Source: Leptospira chreensis (lineage in GTDB: Bacteria; Spirochaetota; Leptospiria; Leptospirales; Leptospiraceae). From it: a stretch of DNA of 64,000 bases. Numbering within the stretch: the stretch's first letter is position 1; every line of letters starts with the position of its first letter. The notes beneath the pieces were generated by a model. That model was not told where the DNA came from and did not search any database. It was given only the letters and a program-made list of their open reading frames with translations. The translations under genes were made by a program, and so were the position numbers. Where the stretch lies: the NCBI RefSeq assembly GCF_016919165.1, contig NZ_JAFFPS010000004.1:37728-101727 (forward strand). Direction: 5' to 3'. Below are positions 1 to 11,904 of this stretch, piece after piece.

Positions 1-722
1 TCTCCAGCCGCAAAGTCAATCCCTGAGTGATACTCACCCACAGGTAAAATTCCAAAAGGATCACTCCTATAACCAAAAGTTGAAGTCACAACCCCTACAC
101 CCGGTTTTAGAGGACGACCCCTAGGCATGGAATAAAATATGCTTTCTCGCATGGAAAGATAATCAATGGCATTTTGAAAATTAGGAACCAGGTTTCCAAG
201 CCTTACACCAAACTGAGTGTAGGTGGTAACAACCTGTTGGAATAACAAAAGATTGGAATCGAGTTCACTGGCATCCTTTCTGAACTCTTCTTTTAACAAA
301 TAATCTTGTGTGATCATTTCCTTTTCTGGAATTTCTTCCCAAGCAAGGAGGTTTAGGGATTCGGCTGTGGACTCGAGTTCCTCTACAGAGTCTCTTAAAT
401 CCTGTGATAACAGGTCATAGAACAAAAAGGAGACCAGTTGGGTTTCTGTTTTTTTCTCAAGCGAAAGATTGCGATCAAAGAAGAAGGAAAAGTAAAGGAG
501 GAGGCCAAAGGATAGTAGAACCAGAGAGAGAGAAAGCCCGAATAAAAACCCAAGCATCCCAATGGAGATCTCAATTTGGGCAAAGGGTTTTTCATCATTG
601 GGGATGAGGACAAAGCTCACTTTCTCCCGACTGCGGGAAATCCACTTCTGGGCGCGCTTTCGCCAACGTAAGTGTGCAATTTGGAGCCTTTCGTAGGCGG
701 TTGTGACGTAAGTTTCTGCCAA
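1..722 (-). CDS. M23-family (LytM-type) metallopeptidase, C-terminus cut by window edge
   Basis: Reading the minus strand from a TTG at 722-720 gives an uninterrupted frame of about 240 codons that runs off the left edge. An in-frame TAA lies just upstream, and GGCGGA sits at a plausible ribosome-binding distance. The protein has a basic N-terminus, one hydrophobic segment near residues 55-80, a helical stretch, then [15 protein letters not shown] and [11 protein letters not shown], which match the start of an M23 endopeptidase domain with its first zinc-binding His/Asp pair (HxGID). The second zinc motif (HxH) would lie outside the window. It is probably a membrane-anchored peptidoglycan hydrolase or regulator acting in the periplasm. 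The family is clear; the exact target is not. Confidence 0.82.
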   Translation of the reverse strand, partial: MAETYVTTAYERLQIAHLRWRKRAQKWISRSREKVSFVLIPNDEKPFAQIEISIGMLGFLFGLSLSLVLLSFGLLLYFSFFFDRNLSLEKKTETQLVSFLFYDLLSQDLRDSVEELESTAESLNLLAWEEIPEKEMITQDYLLKEEFRKDASELDSNLLLFQQVVTTYTQFGVRLGNLVPNFQNAIDYLSMRESIFYSMPRGRPLKPGVGVVTSTFGYRSDPFGILPVGEYHSGIDFAAG

Positions 723-774
723 TGTTCGTTATTCCGCCAATTTTTTCCTTGCCCATGCCATTTTTCAAGGGAAA

Positions 775-2277
775 GTGGATGAATCCAATATGTTTAAATT
801 TCTCACTTCTCTTTTCAGAAAGAAAGCCGACTCTGTCGATTCCTTTTTGATGTACCCCGAGGGAAAGAGATACTATCGAGAATCCCATTCTATCCGCAGG
901 GCCAATATCGATGAAGATGCCATCAAAATCATCAATCGATTGAACAAGTTTCGTTACAAGGCCTATTTAGTCGGTGGAGGGGTCCGAGATCTGCTTATGG
1001 GCAAACGCCCAAAAGACTTTGATATAGTCACAAGTGCGACTCCAAACCAAATCAAAAGGATCTTCAATAACTGCCGAATCATCGGTAAACGATTTAAAAT
1101 TGTACATATCATTTTTAAAGGTAAAATTATTGAAGTCTCTACGTTCCGATCACTACCGGAACATCGTTTGGAAAAACACAAAGCAGATAACGATTATCTC
1201 ATCAAACGGGACAATTCCTTCGGTACAGCAAAGGAAGACGCGGCAAGACGCGACTTTACCATTAACTCCTTGTTTTACGATCCTAAAAACGATTCCATTT
1301 TGGATTACGTTGGTGGGTTCGAAGACATTCAAAAGAAAATCGTTCGGGTCATCGGTGATCCAGATATTTCCTTCAAAGAAGATCCTGTTCGTATGTTACG
1401 AGCGGTTAAGTTTTCTGTTTTACTCGGACTCGACATCGAGAAAAAAACCAAACTGGCAATCAAAAAGAACCGTTTGGAACTCGAAAAATCGTCCACTGCA
1501 AGACTATTAGAAGAATACAACAAAATGTTTAGAACTTGGAAGACTTCGATTATATTCGAAGGTCTGGCTGAGAATCATTTGCTCGATGTACTTTTCAAAG
1601 AACCTGCAGATAAATTAAAGAAAACAGATCCAGAGTGGCGTGAACATTTTATGGAAACACCACTTGGGAAAAGACTGGCAGTCACTGACAAACTCCTCTC
1701 TGCAAGAGAAGAGATGACACCTGCTATCTTTTATTCGTTAATTTTCTATGATATCGTAAAAGATCTGTATGAAAATGATCGCGGCCACTTAGCGCATAAC
1801 ATTAAAGAAAGTCTCCAACCTGTTTTTGAACGTATGGGAATTCCTAAACGTGAACAAGACAATTTGGTAAAAATCTTTATCAGCCAACCTAGGTTCCAAG
1901 TCACTGACGATGAAAAAGAAAGACAAAATTCCTTTTTCAAAAAGAAGGATTACTTCTACGATGCGTTTATGGTCTATAAGATCGTTGCGATTTCGGAAGG
2001 AAACGACTTGGCAGTACAAACCGCTTTCTTTTGGGAAATTTCTTTACGACAAAGACCGAAACCTGATAGCCATCAGTTCGGACAACAGAATCGTAAAAAA
2101 GAACCGAGCAAAAAACGCCCTCCGAGAAAGAAACATCGGGACAGAAGGGGTGGTGGTTCCCAAAATCAGAACCAAAACCAATCCGAGTCTCAGCAGTCCA
2201 ATGCTTCCGAACCCAAAGAACAAGAATCTCGACAAAGACGAGAGTCTAGTTCAGAAGTAGAAGAAACCGAAGACTAA
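775..2277 (+). CDS. pcnB: Poly(A) polymerase / CCA-adding-type nucleotidyltransferase
   Basis: A 500-residue class II nucleotidyltransferase. The signature [12 protein letters not shown] (about residues 65-76) is followed by KDFDIV, whose DxD (Asp81, Asp83) binds the catalytic metals; a second conserved block is [12 protein letters not shown]. The C-terminal 70 residues are basic, Gln/Asn-rich low complexity, as in PcnB proteins that bind RNA. PcnB adds 3' poly(A) tails that promote RNA decay; a tRNA CCA-adding role is the main alternative because the two families share this fold. The start is GTG at 775 with AAGGGA just upstream; an ATG at 790 is possible but sits too far from that site. It is divergent from the M23 gene. 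Confidence 0.88.
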   Translation: MDESNMFKFLTSLFRKKADSVDSFLMYPEGKRYYRESHSIRRANIDEDAIKIINRLNKFRYKAYLVGGGVRDLLMGKRPKDFDIVTSATPNQIKRIFNNCRIIGKRFKIVHIIFKGKIIEVSTFRSLPEHRLEKHKADNDYLIKRDNSFGTAKEDAARRDFTINSLFYDPKNDSILDYVGGFEDIQKKIVRVIGDPDISFKEDPVRMLRAVKFSVLLGLDIEKKTKLAIKKNRLELEKSSTARLLEEYNKMFRTWKTSIIFEGLAENHLLDVLFKEPADKLKKTDPEWREHFMETPLGKRLAVTDKLLSAREEMTPAIFYSLIFYDIVKDLYENDRGHLAHNIKESLQPVFERMGIPKREQDNLVKIFISQPRFQVTDDEKERQNSFFKKKDYFYDAFMVYKIVAISEGNDLAVQTAFFWEISLRQRPKPDSHQFGQQNRKKEPSKKRPPRKKHRDRRGGGSQNQNQNQSESQQSNASEPKEQESRQRRESSSEVEETED

Positions 2278-2353
2278 AAACGGTCTCTTCTCGTATTTCC
2301 TTCCGCTGCACTCATCATTAAGACGGGTGCGGTGGACCGGAAAAAAACTCCCA

Positions 2354-3262
2354 TCATTCCTCTTCCGAAAAATGAAGAAACCCTCGGGTTTTTGGGGAAT
2401 AAGCTTTTCCGACCTTCCAAAATACCACTCCTGGTTTTCCTTTTTCCAATCTCCCTACCATGGTCACGGGGATTCCTGTAAGCTCTGTGGGTAGGATCTC
2501 TGGGGAAAGAAAGAGAAGTTCTAATTCTTCCCCGGAACCCAAACAAAGATCTAGACCCAGCTCCGTGAAAGTGAGAGGATCCAAAGGGATTGATTCGATT
2601 TGGATTTTTAATTTGCCTCTTGAAGCAATGGCTAACCTTTCTGCATCTTGGATGAGGCCATCGGTGATATCCATACAAGCATGGATCTGGAATTTTTTGA
2701 GGGCGGTTAGGATCGCATAACGAGATTTAGGGGATAGATGGTGGGCAATGGCATTTAGATACCTTTTATCTTCAGACTTTTTTTGCAATGCTTGGAACCC
2801 CAGTTGGCTTTTGCCGAGGGAGCCTGTGATATAGAGATAGTCTCCCGTTTTCCCCCCAGAACGAAGCCAAGGCCGCTCCACTGTGCCAACAACCGTCAGT
2901 GCTAGTTGGGTTTTAGAGGCGGAAAAGGTGTCGCCCCCGGCTAGTTTCATTCCATATTGGTCTAAAGATTTACGTAGTTCTTTGGAAAAGGCCCGAATCC
3001 ATTCTTTTTTACGAGAGAGGGGAGAAAGTCCCAGATTTAAGAAACATTCCTTGGGCCTTCCCCCGGAAGCGGTGATGTCTGACACGTTGACTTCCACGAG
3101 TTTTCTCGCGAGAACCTGGGGAGAAGACCATTCGTGAAGGAAATGAGTGCCTTCCGATAGGGAATCCGTTGTCACCAGTCGGTTTGGGGCCAAAAAGTAA
3201 CAATCGTCCTCAGGCGGAGGGGTCGTTCCAAACAAAGTTCGTATAATTTCGGATTCTTTCAA
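2354..3262 (-). CDS. thiL: Thiamine-monophosphate kinase
   Basis: A 302-residue protein matching ThiL, which phosphorylates thiamine monophosphate to the cofactor thiamine diphosphate. Visible family marks are PPEDDCY near the N-terminus, VTTDSLSEGTHF (metal/ATP-binding Asp), VNVSDITASGG, LAGGDTFSA and the late MDITDGLIQDAERLA. Length is normal for the family (about 300-330). It is divergent from rplM, with 77 bases between the two starts to hold both promoters, and convergent with pcnB. No other thiamine genes are nearby. Confidence 0.92.
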   Translation of the reverse strand: MKESEIIRTLFGTTPPPEDDCYFLAPNRLVTTDSLSEGTHFLHEWSSPQVLARKLVEVNVSDITASGGRPKECFLNLGLSPLSRKKEWIRAFSKELRKSLDQYGMKLAGGDTFSASKTQLALTVVGTVERPWLRSGGKTGDYLYITGSLGKSQLGFQALQKKSEDKRYLNAIAHHLSPKSRYAILTALKKFQIHACMDITDGLIQDAERLAIASRGKLKIQIESIPLDPLTFTELGLDLCLGSGEELELLFLSPEILPTELTGIPVTMVGRLEKGKPGVVFWKVGKAYSPKTRGFLHFSEEE

Positions 3263-3339
3263 AGTTAGATTCCAATAAATTTGTTTGACCCGGTGTGAAA
3301 ACCGAAAATCCTGACATAAAAGAGGAAAATCTCGTACTT

Positions 3340-3792
3340 ATGGAACTATTGTCTAAAGCCCACAAGACCCCTTCTATCGCAAAAGAAGCCGTACAAAAAC
3401 AGTGGTTTGTTGTGGACGCAACTGATAAGACTCTCGGAAGATTGGCAAGTCAAGTAGCTTCCCGACTTCGCGGAAAACACAAATCTACCTTCACTCCTAA
3501 CCAGGATTGTGGGGATAATATCATTATCGTCAATGCATCTAAGGTGGCAGTCACTGGCCGCAAAAGAGAACAAAAAATTTACTATCATCACTCACGTTAC
3601 CCAGGTGGTATGACTGCAATTGCTTTTCATAAACTCATTCAAGAGAATCCTGAAAGAGTAATCATGGAAGCGGTGAAAGGAATGTTACCTAAATCTAAGT
3701 TAGGTGATCAAATGTTGAGAAATTGCCGCGTGTTCGCTGGTAATGACCACAACCTAGGAGCTCAAAAGCCCCTAAAACTGGAGTTGAAATAA
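3340..3792 (+). CDS. rplM: 50S ribosomal protein L13
   Basis: L13 of the large ribosomal subunit. The core motif [16 protein letters not shown] and the later [16 protein letters not shown] and YHHSRYPGG are diagnostic. The open frame extends upstream to a GTG at 3295, but ATG 3340 is preferred: AGAGGAAA lies about 11 bases upstream and the resulting 150-residue protein fits the usual 140-150. It is followed after one base by rpsI, the standard L13-S9 operon. A TTGACC at 3285-3290 could be a -35 box, but no convincing -10 was found. Confidence 0.95.
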   Translation: MELLSKAHKTPSIAKEAVQKQWFVVDATDKTLGRLASQVASRLRGKHKSTFTPNQDCGDNIIIVNASKVAVTGRKREQKIYYHHSRYPGGMTAIAFHKLIQENPERVIMEAVKGMLPKSKLGDQMLRNCRVFAGNDHNLGAQKPLKLELK

Positions 3793-3793
3793 T

Positions 3794-4189
3794 ATGGCGC
3801 AAAAAGCAATTTGGGCAGTAGGCCGACGTAAAACATCTGTTGCACGAGCAAGAATCGCATCTGGAACTGGAAAAATCACAGTAAACCACAAAGATGTAAA
3901 TGTTTACATTAAAAACGGAGAACACTTAGTTCGCCGCGCTCTTGAGCCTTTATTTTTATTAGATGCTCGGGACAAGTATGACATTGCACTTAACGTAAGT
4001 GGCGGTGGAGTGGTTGGCCAAGTTGGTGCGATTCGACATGCGGTGGCGCGTGCTCTAGTTGCTTTCAACGAGGCTTTGAAACCTGCTTTGAAAAAAGAAG
4101 GTTTCCTCACTCGAGATAGCCGTATGGTGGAACGTAAAAAATACGGTCTACGCAAAGCACGTCGAGGAACTCAGTTCTCAAAACGTTAA
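3794..4189 (+). CDS. rpsI: 30S ribosomal protein S9
   Basis: S9 of the small ribosomal subunit, 131 residues. It begins with [14 protein letters not shown] and ends in the basic tail [10 protein letters not shown], whose C-terminus reaches the ribosomal P site in known structures. GGAG about 10 bases before the ATG lies inside the end of rplM. The gene closes the two-gene operon and is followed by a strong terminator at 4217-4243. Confidence 0.96.
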   Translation: MAQKAIWAVGRRKTSVARARIASGTGKITVNHKDVNVYIKNGEHLVRRALEPLFLLDARDKYDIALNVSGGGVVGQVGAIRHAVARALVAFNEALKPALKKEGFLTRDSRMVERKKYGLRKARRGTQFSKR

Positions 4190-4216
4190 TCGGAATTCCT
4201 CTTTTTTTCCGATACG

Positions 4217-4243
4217 AAGCCTCCTACGGGAGGCTTTTTTTTT
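4217..4243 (+). terminator. Rho-independent terminator of rplM-rpsI
   Basis: Perfect 8-bp stem AAGCCTCC / GGAGGCTT with a TACG tetraloop (4225-4228), running straight into nine T. It lies 27 bases after the rpsI stop codon. Confidence 0.95.
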
Positions 4244-4257
4244 AGGTAGGCACCCAC

Positions 4258-5445
4258 TTGAACCAACTTGTATTCTATTTTGCCTTTGCGATGGGCACCT
4301 TCGCCAGTAGCTGTTTTTTATACTCCATCGTAATTTTTTGCCAAACCTTAGATGCAATGAAAGGGTTCTCTGGGATCGTATTCTTCTTTTTGTTTTTACC
4401 CTTTCCCATTTTTTTCTTATACACTGGTTACTTACTCGATCACTATTCCAAAAAGTGGGTGGTGGTTTCGTTCCAATTTTTTCTCTTTATCTCCAGTTTC
4501 CTTTTAGGAATGGGAACCGATCTATTCCAATCCTATCCTTTGCTTTTACTCCCACTTGCGTTTGTGAATGGAATTGGAATGACAACGGTGCTTCCTGGAC
4601 GAATGGCCATTTTACGAGAAGTGATGGAGTCGAATAGGCTTGTCTTTCATACCATTGCGGGAAATTTACTTCTCATTTTTGCTTTTGGAATGAGCCCGCT
4701 TGCTGTGGGTTGGTTTCGAGAAGGAAATGATTATTCGAGTTTGTTTTTGGTTCTTTCGGCTTTTCATTTATTTTCCATGATCGCCTTCACCTTGTTAAAG
4801 ATTGAAAAAAGTGATTCCAAACTAATTAAAGAAGAGGGGATTCCTTCCCTTACCAAAAACTTACGTAAGATTTTGGAATTTTTGAAAGAAGACAAGGTTT
4901 CCAGGCAAGTGATGTATATGACCATTCTCAGTATGCTGGCTCTTGGGCCCATCCAAGTCATCTTACCCAAATATGTTCGCACGGAACTTGGGTTAGGGGA
5001 GCTTGCCCGGGGAACGGTTCTTGTATTTTTAGGACCTGGACTTTTTTTGGGCGGGATTTTAACCATCCTCTTCCATCATGTGGAACGAAAAGGTTTGATT
5101 TTACTCATTGTTTTTTCCTTATCCTCTCTATTCTTTTTGGGATTTGTTCCTTTTGGTAAAGCGTTTGCGACATCTTTGTTTTTGTTTTGTTTTGGAGTCT
5201 CGGGGGGAGTGCTTTCCAGTCTCCTTCCTGCTATCTTACAGAAACGCACGGAAGATGGAATCCGGGGGCGAGTCCTTTCCCTCTATACGGTTTGTTTCCA
5301 GTTCACACCAGCCGTATCGGGATTTTTTGCGGCTCTCCTTGCCGACAACATCGGCTCTCAGTTGACCTTCGGAATTTTGGGTGGGGTATTTCTCTGTTTT
5401 GCCTTATTTTCCTTTCTCCAATACAAAGAATTACGGCAGAGTTAA
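4258..5445 (+). CDS. Major facilitator superfamily transporter
   Basis: A 395-residue, very hydrophobic protein with about 12 predicted membrane helices. GYLLDHYSKKW between helices 2 and 3 resembles the MFS motif A loop, and RTEDGIRGRVLSLY resembles the equivalent loop in the second half. Substrate cannot be told from sequence. The start is TTG at 4258 with AGGTAGG 7 bases upstream (4244-4250). It follows the ribosomal terminator directly and precedes alaS by 49 bases, so it may have its own promoter within the terminator spacer. Confidence 0.82.
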   Translation: MNQLVFYFAFAMGTFASSCFLYSIVIFCQTLDAMKGFSGIVFFFLFLPFPIFFLYTGYLLDHYSKKWVVVSFQFFLFISSFLLGMGTDLFQSYPLLLLPLAFVNGIGMTTVLPGRMAILREVMESNRLVFHTIAGNLLLIFAFGMSPLAVGWFREGNDYSSLFLVLSAFHLFSMIAFTLLKIEKSDSKLIKEEGIPSLTKNLRKILEFLKEDKVSRQVMYMTILSMLALGPIQVILPKYVRTELGLGELARGTVLVFLGPGLFLGGILTILFHHVERKGLILLIVFSLSSLFFLGFVPFGKAFATSLFLFCFGVSGGVLSSLLPAILQKRTEDGIRGRVLSLYTVCFQFTPAVSGFFAALLADNIGSQLTFGILGGVFLCFALFSFLQYKELRQS

Positions 5446-5494
5446 CTTCTAATTTCCTTGCCCTAGGAGGCAAACCCGATTTCGCTGTAAGTGT

Positions 5495-8254
5495 ATGATG
5501 TCGAAAACAGTCCGCGAAATTGCTGAGTTGTATACCAATTACTTTAAAGGAAAAGGCCATACCATTGTGCCTTCTTCTAGCCTCATCCCCAAGGGGGATC
5601 CCACTCTTTTATTTACAACCGCCGGAATGGTTCAGTTCAAACCTTTGTTTACGGGAGCGGTAGAGTTACCATACACCCGCGCGGCCTCTGTCCAAAAATG
5701 TGTTCGTACCACAGATTTGGAAGTTGTGGGCAAAACCGAAAGGCATTGTACTTTTTTTGAAATGCTTGGTAACTTCTCCTTTGGAGATTATTTCAAAAAA
5801 GAAGCCATTGAATATGCATTAGATTTTTCACTGAACCATCTCCATATTCCCAAAGAGAAAATTTGGGTCACGATATACTTAGATGATGATGAAGCCAAAC
5901 AGATTTGGATGGACCAAGGTGTTCCTGAAGAACGAATTGTACGGCTCGGAAAAAAAGATAATTTCTGGGGACCTGCGGGAGATAGTGGGGCTTGTGGCCC
6001 TTGTTCGGAATTGTATTTGGATCGTGGCCCTGAAAAAGGTGGCCCGAATTGTGGAAACAATCCAGACTGTAAACCAGGTTGTGACTGTGATCGTTATTTA
6101 GAATATTGGAATTTAGTATTCAACCAATTCAATCAAACTGTTTCTGGTGAGCTCCTTCCTTTAAAACAAACCGGAATTGATACAGGGTCTGGGCTCGAAC
6201 GAGTGGCCATGCTTTTGCAAGAAGTGGACTCTGTATATGACACCGATGAACTCAAATCCATCATTCGTAAAATTGAAGAACTCTCGGGCAAAACTTACGA
6301 CGAATCCACGAAACAATCGTTTCGAGTGATTACCGACCATTCTCGTTCCGTATTCTTTTCGTTAGGGGATGGAATTTATCCGGACCGCACAGGACGTGGG
6401 TATGTGATTCGTAGGCTGATCCGCCGAGCCTCCTTATTTGCGAGAAAACTAGGTATCCACGAACCATTCTTATACAAATTGATTGCGACACTTCGGGATT
6501 TATATTCGGTTCGTTACCCGGAACTAAAAGACAAAGCAAAAGACATTGAATCTATTTTAAAAAAAGAAGAAGAACTCTTTCTCCATACTTTGGAAGTGGG
6601 ACTCGAAGAATTAGAATCCCTTCTGGATCATCTAAAGTCAAACAACCAAACTGTTGTTACCGGAAAAGAGGGGTTTCGGCTTTATTCCACATACGGATTT
6701 CCTCGGGAAATGACAAAGGAACTCGTGGAAGATCGCGGGTTTGGGTTTGACGATAAAGGATTCGAAGAGGAACTCGAAAAAGATCGTGATCTTTCTCGTG
6801 CGAGTTGGAAGGGAAAAAAAGCCCAATACCTTACAGGTCTTACGGCATCACCAGAACTCAAAACTGAATTTTTAGGATATACTGAGGCAAAAGCTCCCGC
6901 CAAAGTTTTATATCTTTTTGTGGATGGTAAGTCTGTGACTTCTGCCAAACAAGGAGAGGAAGCGGTCATTGTCCTCGATAAAACTCCCTTTTATGCAGAG
7001 GGTGGTGGTCAGGTGGGCGACTGGGGTTATCTCAAAAAAGAAGGATTTCAGTTCCAAGTCCAAGATACACAAAAAGAAAACGAAACTTTCTTACATCTCG
7101 GAATCCTTTTAAAAGGAAAAATCTCTGTCGGCGAAACCATCGAAGCAGAGATTGATACAGAAAGGCGACAAAATCTCGCAAACCATCACTCCGGTACGCA
7201 CTTGTTAAACGGAGCGCTTCGTCGGATTCTCGGAAACCATGTGGCACAGAAAGGTTCCATTGTTTCTTCCGATTATTTGCGATTTGATTTTTCTCATCCC
7301 AAAGCACTTTCTCCAGAAGAAATTGTATCCATCGAAAAAGATGTGAATGAGGCAGTGAATGCCAAAATTACTGTGAATACCGAAGTATTAGACATTAATG
7401 CTGCAAAACAATCAGGCGCCTTGTCAATGTTTGATGAGAAGTATGGAAATTTGGTTCGTGTGATTTCTATGGGGGATAAGTCCAAAGAATTCTGTGGGGG
7501 AACTCATGTATCAAACACAAAAGAAATTGGATACTTTGCCATCATCAAGGAAGGAAGTCCGGGTGCTGGTAACCGAAGGGTCGAAGCCATTTGTGGAGAC
7601 TCCGTTGTGGAATACTTTTTGTCTCAGTTCCAAACACTCGCAGCAAAAGTAGAAACTCATAATTTAAATGCCAAAGAAACATTTGGGGATCTAAAAGAAT
7701 TTGGAATCACAACTGTGGTTCCTGCTCCCGAAGACTTACAAAGTTTATTTGCCAAAGAAGGGAATGCGGCCGTGGAACGTTTGCGAAAACTTCGCGAAAG
7801 CCTAGAGACCGAATTGGAAGAAAAGGCGAGTGCTCTTTTCAAAGCCAAAAAGAAAAAAGAACAACTCAGTTTCCAAATGAATCCAGAGCTTGTAGATGGA
7901 CTTTTGAAAAAGGCAGTTTCGTTACCCAAAGGAAAGGTAGTGACAGAAGTGTTTCCATCTGTGGATGCCAAATCACTCAAGGATTTAGCCGATAGCCTCA
8001 AAGCCAAAGAACCAGAAATTCTCTGTCTTTTTGGATCCAGTGATGGGGAAGTCAGCACCCTTGTTTTTATGTGTAATAAGGTTTTGAATGAAAGAGGAAT
8101 CCACTGTGGAGATCTTCTAAAAGAAACCTTGGTGATGTTAGATGGAAAAGGTGGGGGAAGACCTGATATGGCACAAGGTGGTGGTAAAAAACCGGAAAGC
8201 CTACCTACTGCTTTGGAATTTGCCCTCGGACTTTCCAAAAAAAGTTTAGGATAA
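5495..8254 (+). CDS. alaS: Alanyl-tRNA synthetase
   Basis: A 919-residue class II aminoacyl-tRNA synthetase charging tRNA-Ala. The N-terminal catalytic domain carries [12 protein letters not shown] and [18 protein letters not shown]. The central editing domain has the zinc motif NHHSGTH (about residue 563) and CGGTH (about residue 667). The C-terminal DHHA1 domain ends with [12 protein letters not shown]. Length is normal (about 875-920). Two ATGs (5495, 5498) start the frame; AGGAGG at 5465-5470 is 24 bases away, so the ribosome-binding site is weak. An upstream extension is excluded by the lack of a start codon. Confidence 0.96.
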   Translation: MMSKTVREIAELYTNYFKGKGHTIVPSSSLIPKGDPTLLFTTAGMVQFKPLFTGAVELPYTRAASVQKCVRTTDLEVVGKTERHCTFFEMLGNFSFGDYFKKEAIEYALDFSLNHLHIPKEKIWVTIYLDDDEAKQIWMDQGVPEERIVRLGKKDNFWGPAGDSGACGPCSELYLDRGPEKGGPNCGNNPDCKPGCDCDRYLEYWNLVFNQFNQTVSGELLPLKQTGIDTGSGLERVAMLLQEVDSVYDTDELKSIIRKIEELSGKTYDESTKQSFRVITDHSRSVFFSLGDGIYPDRTGRGYVIRRLIRRASLFARKLGIHEPFLYKLIATLRDLYSVRYPELKDKAKDIESILKKEEELFLHTLEVGLEELESLLDHLKSNNQTVVTGKEGFRLYSTYGFPREMTKELVEDRGFGFDDKGFEEELEKDRDLSRASWKGKKAQYLTGLTASPELKTEFLGYTEAKAPAKVLYLFVDGKSVTSAKQGEEAVIVLDKTPFYAEGGGQVGDWGYLKKEGFQFQVQDTQKENETFLHLGILLKGKISVGETIEAEIDTERRQNLANHHSGTHLLNGALRRILGNHVAQKGSIVSSDYLRFDFSHPKALSPEEIVSIEKDVNEAVNAKITVNTEVLDINAAKQSGALSMFDEKYGNLVRVISMGDKSKEFCGGTHVSNTKEIGYFAIIKEGSPGAGNRRVEAICGDSVVEYFLSQFQTLAAKVETHNLNAKETFGDLKEFGITTVVPAPEDLQSLFAKEGNAAVERLRKLRESLETELEEKASALFKAKKKKEQLSFQMNPELVDGLLKKAVSLPKGKVVTEVFPSVDAKSLKDLADSLKAKEPEILCLFGSSDGEVSTLVFMCNKVLNERGIHCGDLLKETLVMLDGKGGGRPDMAQGGGKKPESLPTALEFALGLSKKSLG

Positions 8255-8277
8255 TAGGAATCAGTTAGGAGTAAACT

Positions 8278-8775
8278 ATGGCACAAGATCCATCATTTGA
8301 CATTGTATCAAAAATCGAAAGACCTGAATTACAAAACGCAGTGGCCCAAGCCATGACGGAAATCCAAACTCGGTTTGATTTTAAAGGTTCCAATTCGGAA
8401 ATCAAACTCACGGAAGATACGCTTGTTTTGACCTCGGAAAACGAAATCAAACTGAAACAAGTCATCGATGTCCTCACAACCAAAATGGCAAAACGGGGAA
8501 TTAGCCTGAAAGCTTTTGATTTTGAGTCCAAAATTGAGTCGGCGACAGGCCAAACTGTGCGCCAAAAGGTGAAAATTCAGAATGGTTTGGACAAAGACCA
8601 AACGAGACAAATCACTACCCTAATCAAAGACCAAAAATTGAAAGTCCAGGCTACCATCCAGGGCGAATCGGTCCGGGTTGTGGGCAAAAAAAAGGACGAT
8701 TTGCAAGAGGTGATGGCGGCCATCCGCAATGCCAATTTCAATTTTGACGCCAATTTTACGAACTTTAAGGGTTAG
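8278..8775 (+). CDS. YajQ-family nucleotide-binding protein
   Basis: A 165-residue protein with the family start DPSFDIVSKIERPELQNAV and the conserved RFDFKGS. YajQ proteins are small two-domain alpha/beta proteins that bind nucleotides; some homologues are reported as cyclic-di-GMP effectors, which cannot be judged here. A clear TTAGGAG precedes the ATG. It lies 23 bases after alaS and is probably co-transcribed with it. Confidence 0.93.
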   Translation: MAQDPSFDIVSKIERPELQNAVAQAMTEIQTRFDFKGSNSEIKLTEDTLVLTSENEIKLKQVIDVLTTKMAKRGISLKAFDFESKIESATGQTVRQKVKIQNGLDKDQTRQITTLIKDQKLKVQATIQGESVRVVGKKKDDLQEVMAAIRNANFNFDANFTNFKG

Positions 8776-8852
8776 AATTTTGCCCTAAATCAGGATCTCA
8801 AGGCTTCCTTTTTTTTTCTGGCTATGTCTCAAAACCTTCCGATATTTCCCGT

Positions 8853-11800
8853 ATGGACCCTAAAAAATCCGTATGGGGATGGACTTTGCCTCGCAAAGAC
8901 TTCCTTCCGTATCTATTAGTATTTTCCGGTGTGTTTTTACTCCTTTCTCTTTTTTCCTTTCAGGAAGGAGAGGATGGTTCGCTTTTCAATTGGTTTGGAA
9001 GGCTTGGGCATTATATCGCCTTTACACTGTTTTATGTTTTAGGAAAGTCCTCCTTTTTGTTTGCGGGTTTCGTTTTGATGTTAGGTGTTCTTTCTCTGCG
9101 AAATCCCGACTTCGATAGACTCGGCAAAGCACTCTTCTTCCCACTTTTCCTTGTGGCAACCACAGTGAGTTTGAATCTACTGGAAACTCCTCTCGGGCAC
9201 GTGGGTGATAGCGGTGGAATTCTCGGTCAATTTTTCTCTTGGGTTTTTTCTTATCTCTTTGGAGAGACGGGTCGCATCCTTGTTGTTTTCTTTTTATACT
9301 TATACTTTGCCGTGATCTGGCTCGAAGACGGAGCTTGGTCTTTTACTTTTGATGCCTTAAGTCGTTATTCCAATGGAATTTATCGAATGATGGGTGGACA
9401 AAGGGATCTACCTCACCTGAGGCTTCCTGGTTTTTTGGAATCGGTGGTTTCCACACGCCGTGCTCCGCTTGAGGAAATTCGCAACAAACAATGGTTTGCT
9501 GTCCAAACGGAAGATGAAACCAAAGAAGAGATCGCACACCATTTTTGGAATGTGGTTGCTGATGAGAAGGGTGGGAATCGCCATTCTCGTTCGGAGAAAG
9601 TGGGTTCTTTTCCCGATTCTTATTTAAATGAAGAAAGTTCTCCAATGGGTAAGGTTGGTCGAGGGGATCGTCATTCCGGAATTCCAACTTCTAAAAAATC
9701 ACCGGCCGTTCGTTATCGCAATGCGTCCTCCTTTGAAGGTTTTTTTGATGAGTCAGGTAAGGTATTTCGTTTTCAAAAACAAGAATCCAGTTTGGATTCT
9801 TTTGCGGAAGTGGAAAGAAATGAAATTTTGATTTCTCGTCTCAAACTAACGGATAATAGACGACTTCCCGAAGAGATGGAAGAAAAGGAAAGTCTCCGGG
9901 AATCTAAAATCCTTTTCCAATTTCCAGAAGCCAAATGGAAACCAAAAGCGGACGTAGTGGCCGACATAGACAATTTGGAGTTACCCAAATTAGATCCCAT
10001 TCCATCTTCCTTTGCTGCAAGAAATTCTATTTCGGACAAGTCCCGTTTTTCTTCTCTCGATTCTGATTTCGCAGAGGAAGATGATGTTTATGATTCCGAA
10101 GGAGATCTGTCGGAAGAATCTTCTTCCCATTTCGCATCTAATTCGGATGAGGAAGAAACTCTCTCCGAGTCAGAGGCCATCCAAATTCCGGAATCCATTC
10201 GTTTGTCTTTGGTGGAAGAAACGGGTTGGGATGCGAGTGAAACCAGTGATCACGATGATTCCGAAGAAGCAGACTCTAGTGTGGAAGAATACGAAGAAGA
10301 AACTCTCGAAACTTTAGCGGTAGAAGAAAGTTCCCCTCTCGTTCGTTCCAACCTCAGTTCCGGAAATTTTGGAAAGAAAAAGCCGGAACCTAAAGAGTCG
10401 AAAGAACAACAAGAGCTGATGTTTGGTTCTATGGTTCCCAAACCAAAACTGAAAAAAGGAAAGTATTATATCTCTCCAAGGCTTCTTGTTTCTCACCAGG
10501 TTCCTGTAGCCAATATTTTGAAGAACGATTCGGAGCTAGATCTCATCTCTCGTAAAATCGAAGAGTCTACGGGACATTTTGGAATTGAATCCAAGGTGGT
10601 GACCAAAGAAAGAGGACCAATCATTACGCGTTATGAGATCACGATTCCGAATGGAATCAAACTAAACCGTATCGTTTCTCTTTCCGATGAAATTCGCGCT
10701 TACCTCGAAGTGAAGAACATTCGAATTGTGGCACCGATTCCTGGTAAGGCTTCCATCGGAATTGAGGTTCCGAACCGAATTCGGGAAGATGTATTCCTAT
10801 CAGAAATTTTGAAAGATACCATCCTCCAACACAAAGCCAAAGACTTATCAATCTGTATTGGAAAAGATATCTCGGGGAAACTCGTGATGATTGATATCGC
10901 CAAACTTCCTCACTTACTCGTAGCGGGAACCACTGGTTCTGGTAAGTCGGTGAGTATCAATGCGATGATCACAAGTCTCATCTGCACTCGTTCTCCGGAA
11001 GAAGTGCGTTTCATCATGATCGACCCGAAGATGGTGGAGATGACTTTGTATGAAGGAATCCCACACCTTCTTATGCCTGTGATCACGGATCCAAAAAAAG
11101 CAACCAAGGCACTGTCTTGGGCCATCCAAGAAATGGAAAGTCGTTACCAAATGATCTCCCAATTGAAAAGTAGGGACTTCAAAAGTTTCAATGAGAAAGT
11201 CGATGAATATGCCCATGCCAAGGGATTCCAAAAACTTCCTTATATCGTGATCTTTATTGATGAGCTTGCAGACCTTATGATGGTTTCGGGAAAAGATCTC
11301 GAGGAACAAATCCAACGAATCTCCCAAAAAGCAAGAGCGGTCGGAATCCATTTGGTAATGGCAACCCAAAGGCCGTCTGTGGATGTGATCACCGGTGTCA
11401 TCAAAGCGAACTGTCCGGCAAGGGTGGCCTTCCAAGTGGCACAAAAAACAGACTCGAGAACCATTCTGGATACAAGTGGGGCCGAAACCCTCCTTGGGAA
11501 AGGAGACTTTTTATACCGATCTCCGACTTCCAGTGATCTGATGCGAATCCAAGCTCCCTTTATCGAAGAGAAAGAAATTGAGTCCATCGTGGAAGAGGCC
11601 AAAAAACAAGGTGCTCCTGCCTATGTGGAAATGAATTGGGACGATGAAACCAGTGTGGAAATGGCCTCGGACGAAGATGAAGAACTTTTTGACGAGGCTT
11701 GGAATATCGTGGTCACCGAGAAAAAAGCCAGTGCCAGTTACCTCCAACGCCGGATGCGTATTGGTTACAACAAAGCGGCAAGGCTTATGGAACTTATGGA

Positions 11801-11864
11801 AATGCGAGGATATGTTTCTCCGCAAGTAGGGGCCAAACCCCGAGAAATCCTACGTTCAGCGTAA
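8853..11864 (+). CDS. ftsK: DNA translocase FtsK/SpoIIIE
   Basis: A 1003-residue DNA pump that moves chromosome termini through the division septum. The N-terminal 170 residues hold about four membrane helices. Residues about 190-540 form a long, strongly acidic Ser/Glu-rich linker. The motor follows: alpha-domain [12 protein letters not shown], Walker A GTTGSGKS (about 692-699), Walker [13 protein letters not shown] (about 795-805) and [13 protein letters not shown]. The C-terminal winged-helix gamma domain ([15 protein letters not shown]) would read polar DNA motifs. The ribosome-binding site is weak. lolA follows after 40 bases. Confidence 0.95.
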   Translation: MDPKKSVWGWTLPRKDFLPYLLVFSGVFLLLSLFSFQEGEDGSLFNWFGRLGHYIAFTLFYVLGKSSFLFAGFVLMLGVLSLRNPDFDRLGKALFFPLFLVATTVSLNLLETPLGHVGDSGGILGQFFSWVFSYLFGETGRILVVFFLYLYFAVIWLEDGAWSFTFDALSRYSNGIYRMMGGQRDLPHLRLPGFLESVVSTRRAPLEEIRNKQWFAVQTEDETKEEIAHHFWNVVADEKGGNRHSRSEKVGSFPDSYLNEESSPMGKVGRGDRHSGIPTSKKSPAVRYRNASSFEGFFDESGKVFRFQKQESSLDSFAEVERNEILISRLKLTDNRRLPEEMEEKESLRESKILFQFPEAKWKPKADVVADIDNLELPKLDPIPSSFAARNSISDKSRFSSLDSDFAEEDDVYDSEGDLSEESSSHFASNSDEEETLSESEAIQIPESIRLSLVEETGWDASETSDHDDSEEADSSVEEYEEETLETLAVEESSPLVRSNLSSGNFGKKKPEPKESKEQQELMFGSMVPKPKLKKGKYYISPRLLVSHQVPVANILKNDSELDLISRKIEESTGHFGIESKVVTKERGPIITRYEITIPNGIKLNRIVSLSDEIRAYLEVKNIRIVAPIPGKASIGIEVPNRIREDVFLSEILKDTILQHKAKDLSICIGKDISGKLVMIDIAKLPHLLVAGTTGSGKSVSINAMITSLICTRSPEEVRFIMIDPKMVEMTLYEGIPHLLMPVITDPKKATKALSWAIQEMESRYQMISQLKSRDFKSFNEKVDEYAHAKGFQKLPYIVIFIDELADLMMVSGKDLEEQIQRISQKARAVGIHLVMATQRPSVDVITGVIKANCPARVAFQVAQKTDSRTILDTSGAETLLGKGDFLYRSPTSSDLMRIQAPFIEEKEIESIVEEAKKQGAPAYVEMNWDDETSVEMASDEDEELFDEAWNIVVTEKKASASYLQRRMRIGYNKAARLMELMEMRGYVSPQVGAKPREILRSA

Positions 11865-11904
11865 ATCATCGACAAGAGAACTTTGTCTGAAAAATTGGGA
11901 AACT

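Noticed and set aside
2274..2678. 134-codon minus-strand frame overlapping the end of thiL
   Set aside because: It is out of frame with thiL, has low-complexity Arg/Ser/Phe content and no ribosome-binding site; a shadow frame.
3285..3320. TTGACC before rplM as a promoter
   Set aside because: No TATAAT-like box at 16-18 bases; the nearest AT-rich hexamers give spacing above 20.
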